Source of the DNA: Spirochaetales bacterium | GTDB taxonomy: Bacteria; Spirochaetota; Spirochaetia; DSM-27196; PWMO01 | Length of the DNA stretch: 12,996 nt | Direction: 5' to 3' | Assembly (NCBI GenBank): GCA_007123465.1 | Contig: SKLB01000204.1 | Span: 1 to 12,996, forward strand | Shown here: one piece after another, positions 1-7,772 of the stretch | Layout of the letters: the number at the start of each line of letters is the position of its first letter | Numbering within the stretch: the first letter of the stretch is position 1 | Notes under the pieces: generated by a model | The model's database searches: none | What the model was told of the DNA's origin: nothing | What the model saw: only the letters and a program-made list of their open reading frames with translations | Translations under genes and position numbers: made by a program

Positions 1-183
1 CGCGCACGGCTGTTCACCCACCGGCATCTGTTTGCCCATCTGCACTCGCCGGGCAGCTGGGCGCGAGCGATCTGGCATCACGAGTACGAAAACCCGCCGG
101 CGGTGAACTTTGACACCGGCGAACTCAGCGCTACTCGGGTTGCACTTGCCCCGCGGGCGCTGCCGGCTCATCTGGCAGCTTAG
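1..183 (+). CDS. 3' end of an unrecognised protein (partial)
   Basis: An open frame enters from the left edge and ends at TAG 181-183, giving 60 residues. The segment is rich in His, Arg, Ala and Pro and includes RHLFAHLHSPGSWARAIWHH. It has no membrane segment and no motif I can tie to a family. The frame is open over its whole visible length and is followed by a non-coding gap, so a real carboxy-terminus is likely. The start and most of the gene lie outside the window. I do not recognise it and propose no function. Confidence 0.5.
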   Translation, partial: RARLFTHRHLFAHLHSPGSWARAIWHHEYENPPAVNFDTGELSATRVALAPRALPAHLAA

Positions 184-273
184 CGCTGCATCACAGCGCT
201 ACCCGTAGCCACTACCCGTTGCCGTGCGCTATGCTGTGGTCTCAGGCTGCAGCTCCGGCGGGGCCCACGGCGG

Positions 274-298
274 GGTCCAAAAGCACATTTTTGGCACC
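274..298 (+). terminator. Hairpin between the partial gene and the DMT relic
   Basis: CCAAAA (277-282) and TTTTGG (289-294) form a perfect 6-bp stem with a 6-base loop. GGT (274-276) can extend it by pairing with ACC (296-298) if C295 is bulged out. It lies 90 bases after the stop of the upstream partial gene. The T-run is inside the stem rather than after it, so it is not a classic intrinsic terminator. It could be an attenuating structure or chance. Confidence 0.2.
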
Positions 299-321
299 AG
301 TTAAGTCTGAGTACGGCGTTC

Positions 322-594
322 GTGGCACTTGCGGCACTATGCTGGGGGATATCAGGCGGGATCGGCGGCATTCTCACGGCCCAGGGTTGGGATCCGATTG
401 TGGTGTCGTTCTACCGCGGCCTGATCGGGCTGTTGTTTGTTCTCGTCTGGCTGGCGTTGCGGCCACACCGCAGCGGATTGGCAAGTCGCCGATTGTGGTT
501 CTGGTCGGCGATCGCCGGTATGGGTGTAGCCGGCAACTTCGGTTTCTACAGGGAGCTGTTTCCGGTCCAGCGCGCGGCTGTCGCAGAACTCTGA
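322..594 (+). pseudogene. EamA/DMT-superfamily transporter, amino-terminal remnant
   Basis: The 90-residue frame starts with GTG and reads VALAALCWGISGGIGGI, then a second hydrophobic stretch (VVSFYRGLIGLLFVLVWLAL) and a third (AIAGMGVAGNFGFY). This is the pattern of the first three helices of EamA-type drug/metabolite transporters, inner-membrane proteins of about 280-300 residues with ten helices. After GNFGFY the similarity ends, a tail of about 16 unrelated residues follows, and the frame stops at TGA 592-594. That is four bases before the convergent araC stop. No continuation is visible in either other frame. The start is uncertain: the frame is open back to the TAG at 181 and has no ATG. 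About 70 percent of the gene is missing, so it cannot be a working transporter. The most likely cause is a deletion or insertion junction near 555-600. Confidence 0.6.
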
Positions 595-598
595 GTAC

Positions 599-1489
599 TT
601 AGACCGAACCGTTGCGCCACTGGGTGGGAGACATACCCGTCTTCTTCCTGAACAGGCGCGCGAAGTAATACTGATTCTCAAAACTCATCCGCGCAGCGAC
701 TTCTTTTACCGAGAGGCGTGTGTTGTGCAGCAGTTCCCTGGCGCGATGCATCCGAAGCTGAAGGAAATACTGGTACGGCGTAAGCCCGGTATACTGTCTG
801 AAGATCTCGAGCAGGTGCGTGTACCCCACTCCCACCTGCTTCGCGATCGTCTCAACCTCGATTCCCTCGTCGAGCTTTTGCTGCATGATACGGCGTGCCT
901 TCTGTACCAGTTCGCTGTCGCCTGCTGCAGTTCTGGATGTCGTTTCTATCGCGTGGATATGTGCGAGCAACTGCAGTACGAGCGCTCCCAGCCGTACCTG
1001 GAATGCAGGTGTCTGTTGGCGGCAGAGACGAACGATCTGTTCGTAATCCGCCATCACCTCGTGATTCAGTCCGAGGTGGTGGACCGCGCGTTCCGGTGCA
1101 AAAAGTCCGTTATGCCAGAGACGATACGCGTGCTCCCCTGAAAAACCGACCCAGTACTCGTGCCATCCAATCTCGCGTACCGGGTGATACGCGTGGCGGA
1201 CTCCCGGGAAAAGGATGATTATGTCTCCCGCCGTGATGGCGCACTTTCCCATACGTTCGCACTCAAAGTGGCCTCGGCCCGCGGTAATGTAGATCACCTG
1301 GAATTCGGAAAGAATGCGACCAGTCGCAACGGTTGCGGCGTAGTCCGCGGGGTGGTCCTGCGGAACAAGCGGATAGTGCGCCCCGGGCGGTACGTGCGAG
1401 TAACCGGCATCGTTACAGTGTATCTCCCACCGGAGCGCCTCTGGATTCACCGGAAGATACCGGGAAAACGCGATATTCTGGGTGCCCAT
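599..1489 (-). CDS. AraC-family transcriptional regulator with cupin-like sensor domain
   Basis: The 296-residue protein has an amino-terminal AraC ligand-binding region (about residues 55-115, including VIYITAGRGHFE and AGDIIILFPGVRHAY, the usual cupin beta pattern). A helical linker and two carboxy-terminal helix-turn-helix units follow: one around 213-235 (ETIAKQVGVGYTHLLEIFR) and one around 261-292 (VKEVAARMSFENQYYFARLF, then KKTGMSPTQWR). This is the full length and order of sugar-responsive AraC regulators. I chose ATG 1489 because the protein then begins like its family. A GTG at 1507 would add only six residues (V-I-Y-F-F-W). Neither start has a clear Shine-Dalgarno, and a T7 tract sits just upstream of the ATG. 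It is divergent from the isomerase and transport genes and probably controls them from the shared intergenic region, with the imported sugar or its isomer as likely effector (inference). Its 3' end abuts the DMT relic. Confidence 0.9.
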   Translation of the reverse strand: MGTQNIAFSRYLPVNPEALRWEIHCNDAGYSHVPPGAHYPLVPQDHPADYAATVATGRILSEFQVIYITAGRGHFECERMGKCAITAGDIIILFPGVRHAYHPVREIGWHEYWVGFSGEHAYRLWHNGLFAPERAVHHLGLNHEVMADYEQIVRLCRQQTPAFQVRLGALVLQLLAHIHAIETTSRTAAGDSELVQKARRIMQQKLDEGIEVETIAKQVGVGYTHLLEIFRQYTGLTPYQYFLQLRMHRARELLHNTRLSVKEVAARMSFENQYYFARLFRKKTGMSPTQWRNGSV

Positions 1490-1507
1490 CCAAAAAAAGT
1501 ATATCAC

Positions 1508-1574
1508 ATACGGTCTTTTGTCTATTTGCGGATCACGAAACCCGTTTTAGCGTAGCAAGACAGGAGAAAACGGT
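1508..1574. promoter_or_regulatory. Divergent regulatory region, araC / isomerase operon
   Basis: This short gap separates two divergent genes and must hold the promoters of both. On the plus strand AGGAG (1562-1566) is a good ribosome binding site 8 bases before ATG 1575. A perfect 7-bp inverted repeat, CCGTTTT (1542-1548) and AAAACGG (1567-1573), brackets that site with an 18-base interval. It could be a regulator half-site pair or an RNA hairpin next to the ribosome binding site. I see no convincing -35/-10 pair; TTGCGG (1527-1532) with TAGCGT-like sequence 17 bases on is weak. AraC binding here is inferred from gene order. Confidence 0.45.
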
Positions 1575-3005
1575 ATGGCAGCAAACGGAACGTTGAACGT
1601 TGGTATCTTCGGCATCGGCCTGGATACCTATTGGCCGCAATTCAAGGGGCTTAAAGAGCGCCTCGAGGGGTATCAGCAGCAGGTCTCGAAGCAGATCGCC
1701 GCATTTGGCGATGTTGAGCTGGTCGATGCGGGGCTGGTGGACAACCCGGAACGCAGCCGCGCAATCGGGTCTCTTTTCCGCCGCCAGCAGGTTGACGTCA
1801 TATTTTTGTATATCTCGACGTACGCGCTCTCCTCCACGGTCCTTCCGGTCATACAGGAAACGGGTGTTCCGGTGATCGTTCTCAACATCCAGCCGGTCCC
1901 CGCAATAGACTACGATGCGTTCAACACGCTCGGCGACCGCGGCACGATGACCGGCGAATGGCTTGCTCACTGTCAGGCGTGCTGCGTACCCGAGATAGCA
2001 TCCGTCTTCAATCGGGCGGGTATCGAGTACCACCTCGTTACCGGATACCTTGGGGAGGAGCGTACAAGAGAGGAGCTGGCCGGTTGGCTGGAAGCGGCGC
2101 GCGTCGTCAAGACAATGCGAACAAACCGGCTCGGCGTAATGGGGCACTACTACGCGGGGATGCTCGATGTCTACACCGATATCACCCGCCAGATCAGCGC
2201 GTTTGGAGGTCATGTCGATCTCATTGAGATAGACGAACTTGCCGAACTCCGCTCAAGTGTTACCGAGGAGGAAACAGCAACGAAGATCGCGGAATTCCGC
2301 AGCGTGTTCGAGGTATCGCCGGAGTGCGACGGGCAGGAGCTTGATCGCGCCGCGCGAACATCCGTCGCGCTGGACAAGCTCGCCACACACCATCAGCTTG
2401 GCTCGCTCGCGTACTACTACGAGGGCGCTCGCTCTTCGGCACACGAGAATATCGTCACCTCGGTGATCGCGGGTAATACGCTCCTCACCGGTCGCAATAT
2501 TCCCGTTGCCGGCGAGTGCGAGATCAAGAACGCACAGGCGATGAAGATCATGGACAGTTTCGACGCGGGGGGATCCTTCTCCGAGTTCTACGCGATGGAT
2601 TTCAACGATGATATTCTCATGCTCGGTCACGACGGTCCGGCGCACCTTGCGATCGCCGAGGGCCCGGTAGGACTCGTACCCCTTCCCGTATACCATGGAA
2701 AACCGGGGAAAGGCCTTTCGATCCAGATGTCGGTCAAGCACGGTCCGGTGACGCTTCTGTCCGTGTGTGAGGGGCCCAACGGGGTCTACATGATTGTTGC
2801 GGAGGGCGAGAGCGTTCCCGGACCCGTTCTGCACATCGGTAACACAAACAGCCGCTACCGGTTTTCTCTCCCCCCGCGCGAGTTTATCGAAAGATGGTCT
2901 CGACTGGGTCCGTCCCACCACTGTGCGATCGGGGTCGGGCATCTCGCGTCGCGCATCGCGAAACTCGGGGCGCTCACCGGCGTCCCGGTAACCCGTGTAT
3001 GCTGA
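1575..3005 (+). CDS. L-fucose/L-arabinose isomerase family protein
   Basis: The 476-residue protein belongs to the cytoplasmic, metal-dependent aldose-ketose isomerases related to AraA and FucI. It opens with GIFGIGLDTYWPQFKGL (residues 10-26), a family pattern, followed by a Rossmann-like amino-terminal domain. Residues that would match the AraA metal and catalytic set are E314 (VAGECEIKNA), E337 (GSFSEFYAMDF), H352 (LMLGHDGPAH) and H448/H449 (PSHHCAIGVGH). Their spacing is close to that of E. coli AraA (E306, E333, H350, H450), so catalysis is plausible. The alignment was made by eye. ATG 1575 has AGGAG eight bases upstream. It is the first gene of the cluster and lies 121 bases before the ABC ATPase gene, so it probably isomerises the imported sugar or a derivative. 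The sequence does not say whether the substrate is L-fucose, L-arabinose, L-rhamnose or another sugar. The family includes divergent members of unknown specificity. Confidence 0.85.
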   Translation: MAANGTLNVGIFGIGLDTYWPQFKGLKERLEGYQQQVSKQIAAFGDVELVDAGLVDNPERSRAIGSLFRRQQVDVIFLYISTYALSSTVLPVIQETGVPVIVLNIQPVPAIDYDAFNTLGDRGTMTGEWLAHCQACCVPEIASVFNRAGIEYHLVTGYLGEERTREELAGWLEAARVVKTMRTNRLGVMGHYYAGMLDVYTDITRQISAFGGHVDLIEIDELAELRSSVTEEETATKIAEFRSVFEVSPECDGQELDRAARTSVALDKLATHHQLGSLAYYYEGARSSAHENIVTSVIAGNTLLTGRNIPVAGECEIKNAQAMKIMDSFDAGGSFSEFYAMDFNDDILMLGHDGPAHLAIAEGPVGLVPLPVYHGKPGKGLSIQMSVKHGPVTLLSVCEGPNGVYMIVAEGESVPGPVLHIGNTNSRYRFSLPPREFIERWSRLGPSHHCAIGVGHLASRIAKLGALTGVPVTRVC

Positions 3006-3076
3006 AGGAGACAAACCCGGGCAATTCGCTCAGGGTATATTCTCTGGACGAGATGTTCTATAGTGAGCCTTGGGGA

Positions 3077-3104
3077 TTGAGACAGAAACGGTGGTCATTA
3101 TACC
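3077..3104 (+). promoter_or_regulatory. Possible internal promoter before the ABC ATPase
   Basis: TTGAGA (3077-3082) and TATACC (3099-3104) are separated by 16 bases, an acceptable sigma-70-like pair. It lies in the 121-base gap between the isomerase and the ATPase, and transcription from it would begin shortly before ATG 3127. The gap is larger than the others in the cluster, which makes a secondary promoter reasonable. The match is imperfect and could be chance. Confidence 0.25.
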
Positions 3105-3126
3105 AGGACGGGTCTCAAATCGAGGT

Positions 3127-4680
3127 ATGAACGTGCACGAACCGATTCTGGAATTGCGAAACATCTCAAAGGCGTTCCCCGGCGTCCAGGCGCTCGACTG
3201 CGTCGACTTTGATCTCAAACCAGGTGAGATCCACTGCCTCATGGGCGAGAACGGCGCGGGCAAATCCACCTTTATCAAGATTATCACCGGCGTGCACGCA
3301 CCGGATGCCGGCGAAATTCGTCTCAAGGGCGCGCCTGCCGTGTTCCGCAACCCGAGAGAAACTCAGCACCGGGGCATTGCCGCGATCTATCAGCACGTAA
3401 CCGCGTATCCTCATCTCACGGTGTCGGAAAACATCTTTATGGGACACGAGAAGGTAACGCGTCTAACGCGACGGATCGATTGGAGCGCGATGCATACCGA
3501 GGCCCAGGCGCTTCTTGATCGCCTCGACCCCAGCATCGACGCCCGGGAGCGTATGGGAAACCTCTCGGTGGCTCGTCAACAGATCGTAGAGATCGCAAAA
3601 GCACTCTCCACCAACGCGCAGATCCTGATCATGGACGAGCCGACCGCCGCACTGACGCATCACGAGAGCGACGAGCTGTACCGGATTACCGAAGATCTAC
3701 GGGACGCGGGGGTAGCCGTGATCTTTATCTCGCACCGTCTCGAGGATACATGGCGCCTGGCTGACCGCGTAACGGTCTTTCGTGATGGGCGCCACATCGG
3801 AACCTGGCCTGCCCCGGAGCTCACCCAGAATGACCTCGTCGTCGCGATGGTCGGCCGCGAAATCTCCCAGATGTTTCCCAAGCGCAACGTGCACCTGGGC
3901 GAGGAAGTTCTACGCGTGGAGAATCTATCGCGGACCGGGTTTTTCCGCGATATTTCCTTCAGCGTCCACACCGGAGAGATTCTCGCTCTGACCGGCCTCG
4001 TCGGAGCGGGGCGGACGGAGGTATGTGAGTCGATCTACGGCGTCTTTCCCGCCGATTCGGGACGCATAACTGTCGAGGGCCGCGAGGTGTCGATCACGGA
4101 TCCCGTTGAAGCGCTCGAGGTGGGGATCGGCTGTCTGCCGGAAGACCGCCAGCACGAGGGGCTCATCCTCGCGTGGGAAATCGGCAGAAACATAACGCTT
4201 CCCTCTCTCCAGACGCTTTTCCGCTACGGATGGGTGGACGAGGAAAAGGAACGCAAACTGGCCGGGAAACTGGCCGCAAAACTCAACGTGCGGGCACCGA
4301 GCATCTTCACGCGCGCGGAAGCGCTTTCCGGCGGTAATCAGCAGAAAGTGGTTGTCGCCAAGATCCTCAGCCGGACTCTCAAGGTAATCATCCTCGACGA
4401 ACCGACCAAGGGTGTGGACGTGGGAGCCAAAGCCGCGATCTACGAGATGATCGGAGAACTTGCGGAAAAGGGGTACGGTATCATATTTGTCTCATCGGAA
4501 ATGCCGGAGGTCCTCGGTCTCAGCGACCGGATCGTTGTGATGAAGCAGGGCCGTCTCACCGCTCAGATGGACACTGCGGCGGCGACGCAGGAGAAGATCC
4601 TTCACGCCGCTATGGTGGCGGAAACCGGGGGAGCGGGCGAAACAGGCCAAACGAGCGGAGCGCTTCATGGCAAAGCGTAA
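3127..4680 (+). CDS. Sugar ABC transporter ATP-binding protein, two fused nucleotide-binding domains
   Basis: This cytoplasmic ATPase would energise import through the two permeases that follow. The 517 residues hold two ABC domains in the RbsA/XylG/MglA arrangement. Domain 1 has Walker A GENGAGKST (40-48), a modified signature LSVARQQ (146-152), Walker B ILIMDEPTAAL (166-176) and the switch ISHR (201-204). Domain 2 has a degenerate Walker A GLVGAGRTE (290-298) without the lysine, signature LSGGNQQKV (400-408), Walker B VIILDEPTKGVD (420-431) and VSSE in place of the switch histidine. This asymmetry is normal for sugar ATPases of this class, where one site is catalytically weak. I chose ATG 3127 because MNVHEPILELRNISKAF is the family start. 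The frame is open further upstream, with TTG 3070 and GTG 3091 as alternatives. GAGG lies very close to the ATG, so the ribosome binding site is poor. The 3' end overlaps the next gene by 14 bases, which suggests translational coupling. Confidence 0.93.
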   Translation: MNVHEPILELRNISKAFPGVQALDCVDFDLKPGEIHCLMGENGAGKSTFIKIITGVHAPDAGEIRLKGAPAVFRNPRETQHRGIAAIYQHVTAYPHLTVSENIFMGHEKVTRLTRRIDWSAMHTEAQALLDRLDPSIDARERMGNLSVARQQIVEIAKALSTNAQILIMDEPTAALTHHESDELYRITEDLRDAGVAVIFISHRLEDTWRLADRVTVFRDGRHIGTWPAPELTQNDLVVAMVGREISQMFPKRNVHLGEEVLRVENLSRTGFFRDISFSVHTGEILALTGLVGAGRTEVCESIYGVFPADSGRITVEGREVSITDPVEALEVGIGCLPEDRQHEGLILAWEIGRNITLPSLQTLFRYGWVDEEKERKLAGKLAAKLNVRAPSIFTRAEALSGGNQQKVVVAKILSRTLKVIILDEPTKGVDVGAKAAIYEMIGELAEKGYGIIFVSSEMPEVLGLSDRIVVMKQGRLTAQMDTAAATQEKILHAAMVAETGGAGETGQTSGALHGKA

Positions 4681-5656
4681 CATCGTTCTGACCGAAAACC
4701 TGAGGGAACTTGGGCTGCTCATCTTCATGGTGGTGATAGCGGTCGCGATCCAGTTGAGAAACCCTGCGTTTCTCAGGTTAAGCAACCTCAACTCCCTGCT
4801 CACCAACACCGCAATCCTTGGAATTCTCGCCGTCGGTATGATGCTCGTACTCGTTACGCGCGGTATAGACCTCTCGATCGGGTCAACGATCGCGTTTTCC
4901 GGGATGGTAACTGCGCTGACGGTAGCCGGCAATCCGGGACTGCCGCCGATCGCGGCAATCGCGTTGGGGACGCTGGTCGGCATGGCGGTCGGTATGGTGA
5001 TCGGCGTTCTCGTGGCGCGATTTGACGTGCTCCCGATCATTGCAACGCTGGGTATGATGAATGTTGTTCGCGGTCTCACCTACGTGGTCTCCGGGGGCAG
5101 GTGGGTCAGTTCCTACCAGATGTCCAACAGCTTCAAGGGAATCGCAACGGGCCGGACACTCGGCATCAACAACCTGATCGTGATCGCGATCGCGGTGTAC
5201 CTCGTTGCCGCGTGGTTCATCAATCACACGCGCACGGGGCGGCAGATTTACGCGGTCGGGTCCAACCCGGAAGCCGCGGGGATCTCCGGTATTCCCAGGC
5301 GACGGCTGATCTTTCTCGTGTACAGCATCATGGGAGGACTGGCGGGACTGGCCGGCGTGCTGTGGGTAGCCAAGTTTGCCTCGGCACAGGGAGATACCGC
5401 GGTTGCCTACGAGCTTCAGGTTATCGCGGCGTGCATTCTCGGAGGTGTGAGCATCACCGGAGGAGTGGGGCGTCTTACCGGCCTCCTGCTCGGCACGATC
5501 ATGTTTGGAATTCTTGCCAACGCGCTCCCCCTCATCAACGTCTCGCCCTTCTGGCAAATGGCGATCCAGGGAGTGGTAGTGCTGGCGGCGGTGCTCACCA
5601 ACGTGATGGTGAGGAGAAATTCGGAACGGAATGCGTTACGGCGCAGGGCGATTTGA
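4667..5656 (+). CDS. Sugar ABC transporter permease, BPD_transp_2 family (first of two)
   Basis: The 329-residue inner-membrane protein has many hydrophobic helices and the landmarks of the RbsC/RhaP permease family: GIDLSIGSTIAFSG (66-79), YAVGSNPEAAGISGI (195-209) and GGVSITGGVGRLTG (259-272). It would form the channel together with the second permease and be driven by the upstream ATPase. The start ATG 4667 lies inside the end of the ATPase gene (14-base overlap), with a purine-rich stretch about 8 bases upstream. The carboxy-terminus is basic (NALRRRAI), as expected for a cytoplasmic tail. Length is normal for the family. In the rhizobial rhamnose system the two permeases are named RhaP and RhaQ; I cannot decide which one this is. 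Confidence 0.92.
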   Translation: MAKRNIVLTENLRELGLLIFMVVIAVAIQLRNPAFLRLSNLNSLLTNTAILGILAVGMMLVLVTRGIDLSIGSTIAFSGMVTALTVAGNPGLPPIAAIALGTLVGMAVGMVIGVLVARFDVLPIIATLGMMNVVRGLTYVVSGGRWVSSYQMSNSFKGIATGRTLGINNLIVIAIAVYLVAAWFINHTRTGRQIYAVGSNPEAAGISGIPRRRLIFLVYSIMGGLAGLAGVLWVAKFASAQGDTAVAYELQVIAACILGGVSITGGVGRLTGLLLGTIMFGILANALPLINVSPFWQMAIQGVVVLAAVLTNVMVRRNSERNALRRRAI

Positions 5657-5670
5657 GGAAACGGAAAAAG

Positions 5671-6675
5671 ATGTCCGACAGGCAACAGATACAGATAAGC
5701 ATCGATCGTCCCTGGAACTGGAAAGACTTTTTCTTCCAGTGGGAATGGATGCTCGTGGCGATCCTCCTGCTCGTGATCATCGGAAACTCGATGATCTCGC
5801 CCTGGTTTCTGACGTGGAACACCTTTATCCGCACTCCAGCAACCTTTCTCGACAAGGCGTTTATCGTCTTTCCAATGATGTTCGTAATCATCCTCGGGAA
5901 GATCGATATCTCGGTCGGGTCTACCGTTGCGCTCTCGGCGGTGATCATGGCGGTGAGTTACAACCTCGGTCTTCCCATGCCGCTGGCGATGCTTCTCTGC
6001 CTGCTCGTGGGGACTCTCGGCGGGGCATTCAACGGGTTCCTGCTCGTCAGGTTCAAGGAACTCTCGTTTGTGATCGTGACGCTCTCCTCGATGATCATCT
6101 ATCGCGGGATTGCCTACATCATCCTCGGAAACCAGGCTTCCGGAGGTCTTCCGCAGTGGTATTCCTTTCTCGGGTGGGGCGAAATAGCGGGCATTCCGTT
6201 TATCCTGATCTGCTTTGTGCTCGCCGCGACGGCGTTCGGAATACTGCTGCACAGGACTACCTTTGGGCGTGCCGTGTTCGGCATGGGGCATAACCCACGC
6301 ACCTGCCGCCACTCCGGCGTGAATACCGACCGGGTAATCTGGGTCGTATTCACACTGAACGGCTTGATGGCGGCGGTAACCGCGCTCTTTCTGACTTCCC
6401 GCATGGGCAGTACACGCCCCAACGTCGCGATGGGATACGAGCTGGAGGTTATCGCGATGGTGGCGCTGGGCGGTGTGAGTACCAACGGCGGAATCGGGCG
6501 TATCGGCGGGCCCGTCTTGGCCGTCTTTATCGTCGGCTTTCTCAGCTACGGCATGGGGTTGGCAAACCTGCAGGCACCGATTGTTCTGGTAGTGATAGGG
6601 GCACTTCTGATTCTGTCCGTTCTGGCTCACAGAATCCGTTTTGTCGGCAAAAAGAAAAGAAATACGGCCGCGTAG
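5671..6675 (+). CDS. Sugar ABC transporter permease, BPD_transp_2 family (second of two)
   Basis: The 334-residue inner-membrane protein pairs with the preceding permease. Family landmarks are KIDISVGSTVALSA (77-90), GMGHNPRTCRHSGV (204-217) and GGVSTNGGIGRIGG (267-280). An amphipathic start with several Trp (RPWNWKDFFFQWEW, 13-26) precedes the first helix. I start it at ATG 5671, which has GAGGAA (5655-5660) ten bases upstream, 14 bases after the previous stop. The same frame is open for 190 codons further upstream, but that stretch overlaps the first permease in another phase and is not membrane-like, so it is not part of the gene. The loop RTCRHSG departs from the common form, in which this segment reads roughly AARYSG; this may reflect specificity or just divergence. 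The basic tail GKKKRNTAA is likely cytoplasmic. Confidence 0.92.
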   Translation: MSDRQQIQISIDRPWNWKDFFFQWEWMLVAILLLVIIGNSMISPWFLTWNTFIRTPATFLDKAFIVFPMMFVIILGKIDISVGSTVALSAVIMAVSYNLGLPMPLAMLLCLLVGTLGGAFNGFLLVRFKELSFVIVTLSSMIIYRGIAYIILGNQASGGLPQWYSFLGWGEIAGIPFILICFVLAATAFGILLHRTTFGRAVFGMGHNPRTCRHSGVNTDRVIWVVFTLNGLMAAVTALFLTSRMGSTRPNVAMGYELEVIAMVALGGVSTNGGIGRIGGPVLAVFIVGFLSYGMGLANLQAPIVLVVIGALLILSVLAHRIRFVGKKKRNTAA

Positions 6676-6702
6676 CGTTGCTATAAGGGTCGGAAAAGAA
6701 TC

Positions 6703-6708
6703 AGGAGG
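6703..6708 (+). promoter_or_regulatory. Strong ribosome binding site of the binding-protein gene
   Basis: AGGAGG is a consensus Shine-Dalgarno 6 bases before ATG 6715. It is the strongest site in the transport cluster. This fits the need for an excess of periplasmic binding protein over the membrane components, and it fixes the start. Confidence 0.8.
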
Positions 6709-6714
6709 TTTTAT

Positions 6715-7752
6715 ATGGGTACGACGAAAAAGAGTATTATCATGATACTCGTTCTTATCATGGCGTTTGCGCCGTTGGCACTATTTGCCGGAGGGCGCAG
6801 CGAAGCAGCCGACGCGGAACGCCACGCGTTCATCTTCAAGAATACGGGGAATCCCTACGGTGAGAAGCAGATGGAAGGCTTTGCGGAAGGAATCCGCGAA
6901 CAGGGTTTCGAGGAGATCCTGCGCGCTCCCGACCAGCCCACCGCGGAAGCCCAGATCCAGATCATCGAGCAGCTTATGGCGCAGCGGGTCAAGTCGATCA
7001 GCATCACCGGTAACGACTTCGATGCGCTGCAGCCGGCGCTCACCCGCGCGATGGATCAGGGAATCACCGTTCTCTCGGCGGACTCCGCGGTCAACCCCGC
7101 CAGCCGCCAGGTGCACGTCAACCAGGCCGACTCGGAGATGATCGGGCGCACTCTCATCCAGGCAGCCTACGATATGGCCGATGGAGCCGGGGAAATCGCA
7201 ATCCTCTCGGCCACCAGCCAGGCTTCCAACCAGAACCTCTGGATCGAGTGGATGCAGAAGGAACTGGCGGAAAATCCCTCAAAATATGCCGATCTGGAAC
7301 TGGTTCGTATCGCCTACGGTGACGACCTGCGAGACAAGTCGGTCAGCGAGACGGAAGGTCTTCTGCAGTCATTCCCCGACCTGAAGGTGATTATCGCACC
7401 GACCACCGTCGGAATCGCCGCGGCCGGGCGTGTAATTACGGATCGCGGCCTTATCGGCGAGGTTCACGTAACCGGCCTCGGACTGCCCTCGGAAATGGCG
7501 GAGTATATCGAAAACGGCGCGTGCCCCTACATGTTTCTCTGGAACCCGATCGACGTAGGCTATCTTACCGCGTACGCGGCGACCGCCCTGATGAACGGTG
7601 ACATCACCGGTGCCGCGGGCGACACGTTCTCGGCCGGGCGTCTCGGCAACTTTGAGGTTGTTCCCGCCGGCGACGGGGGTACAGAAATCCTCTTGGGCGC
7701 TCCGTTCAAGTTTGAGCCGTCCAATATCGACGAATGGAAGGATGTCTACTGA
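6715..7752 (+). CDS. rhaS: RhaS-like periplasmic sugar-binding protein of the ABC transporter
   Basis: The 345-residue protein is a type I periplasmic sugar-binding protein that would deliver substrate to the two permeases. Residues 1-25 form a Sec signal peptide: basic MGTTKK, a hydrophobic core, and likely cleavage after ALFA, before GGRSEA. There is no lipobox cysteine, so it should be soluble in the periplasm or anchored by unknown means. The mature part follows the rhamnose-binding RhaS family closely: NPYGEKQMEGF, PTAEAQIQIIEQLMAQ, SITGNDFDALQPAL, VNQADSEMIGRTL, AILSATSQASNQNLWIEWM, APTTVGIAAAGR, VTGLGLPSEM and LWNPIDVGYL. The name RhaS here means the rhizobial binding protein, not the E. 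coli regulator. It is the last gene of the cluster, 39 bases after the second permease, and a hairpin follows. Rhamnose is the leading guess for substrate, but the isomerase partner is of the fucose/arabinose type, so another deoxysugar is possible. Confidence 0.9.
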   Translation: MGTTKKSIIMILVLIMAFAPLALFAGGRSEAADAERHAFIFKNTGNPYGEKQMEGFAEGIREQGFEEILRAPDQPTAEAQIQIIEQLMAQRVKSISITGNDFDALQPALTRAMDQGITVLSADSAVNPASRQVHVNQADSEMIGRTLIQAAYDMADGAGEIAILSATSQASNQNLWIEWMQKELAENPSKYADLELVRIAYGDDLRDKSVSETEGLLQSFPDLKVIIAPTTVGIAAAGRVITDRGLIGEVHVTGLGLPSEMAEYIENGACPYMFLWNPIDVGYLTAYAATALMNGDITGAAGDTFSAGRLGNFEVVPAGDGGTEILLGAPFKFEPSNIDEWKDVY

Positions 7753-7772
7753 GATAGCTTCGCTTTCCTTTT

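Noticed and set aside
2253..3014. 253-codon minus-strand open frame opposite the isomerase
   Set aside because: It is a shadow of a clearly identified gene, with no motif and no ribosome binding site.
3070..3126. Upstream extension of the ATPase to TTG 3070
   Set aside because: The 19 extra residues are unlike the family's amino-terminus, and ATG 3127 gives the normal start.
5101..5670. 190-codon upstream extension in phase with the second permease
   Set aside because: It overlaps the first permease in another frame, its translation is polar and Arg/Gln/Gly-rich rather than membrane-like, and a well-placed ATG with GAGGAA exists at 5671.
5416..6630. 404-codon minus-strand open frame
   Set aside because: It is antisense to both permeases, rich in His, Asp, Arg and Gln, and without family motifs. 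Long antisense frames are common in high-GC genes.
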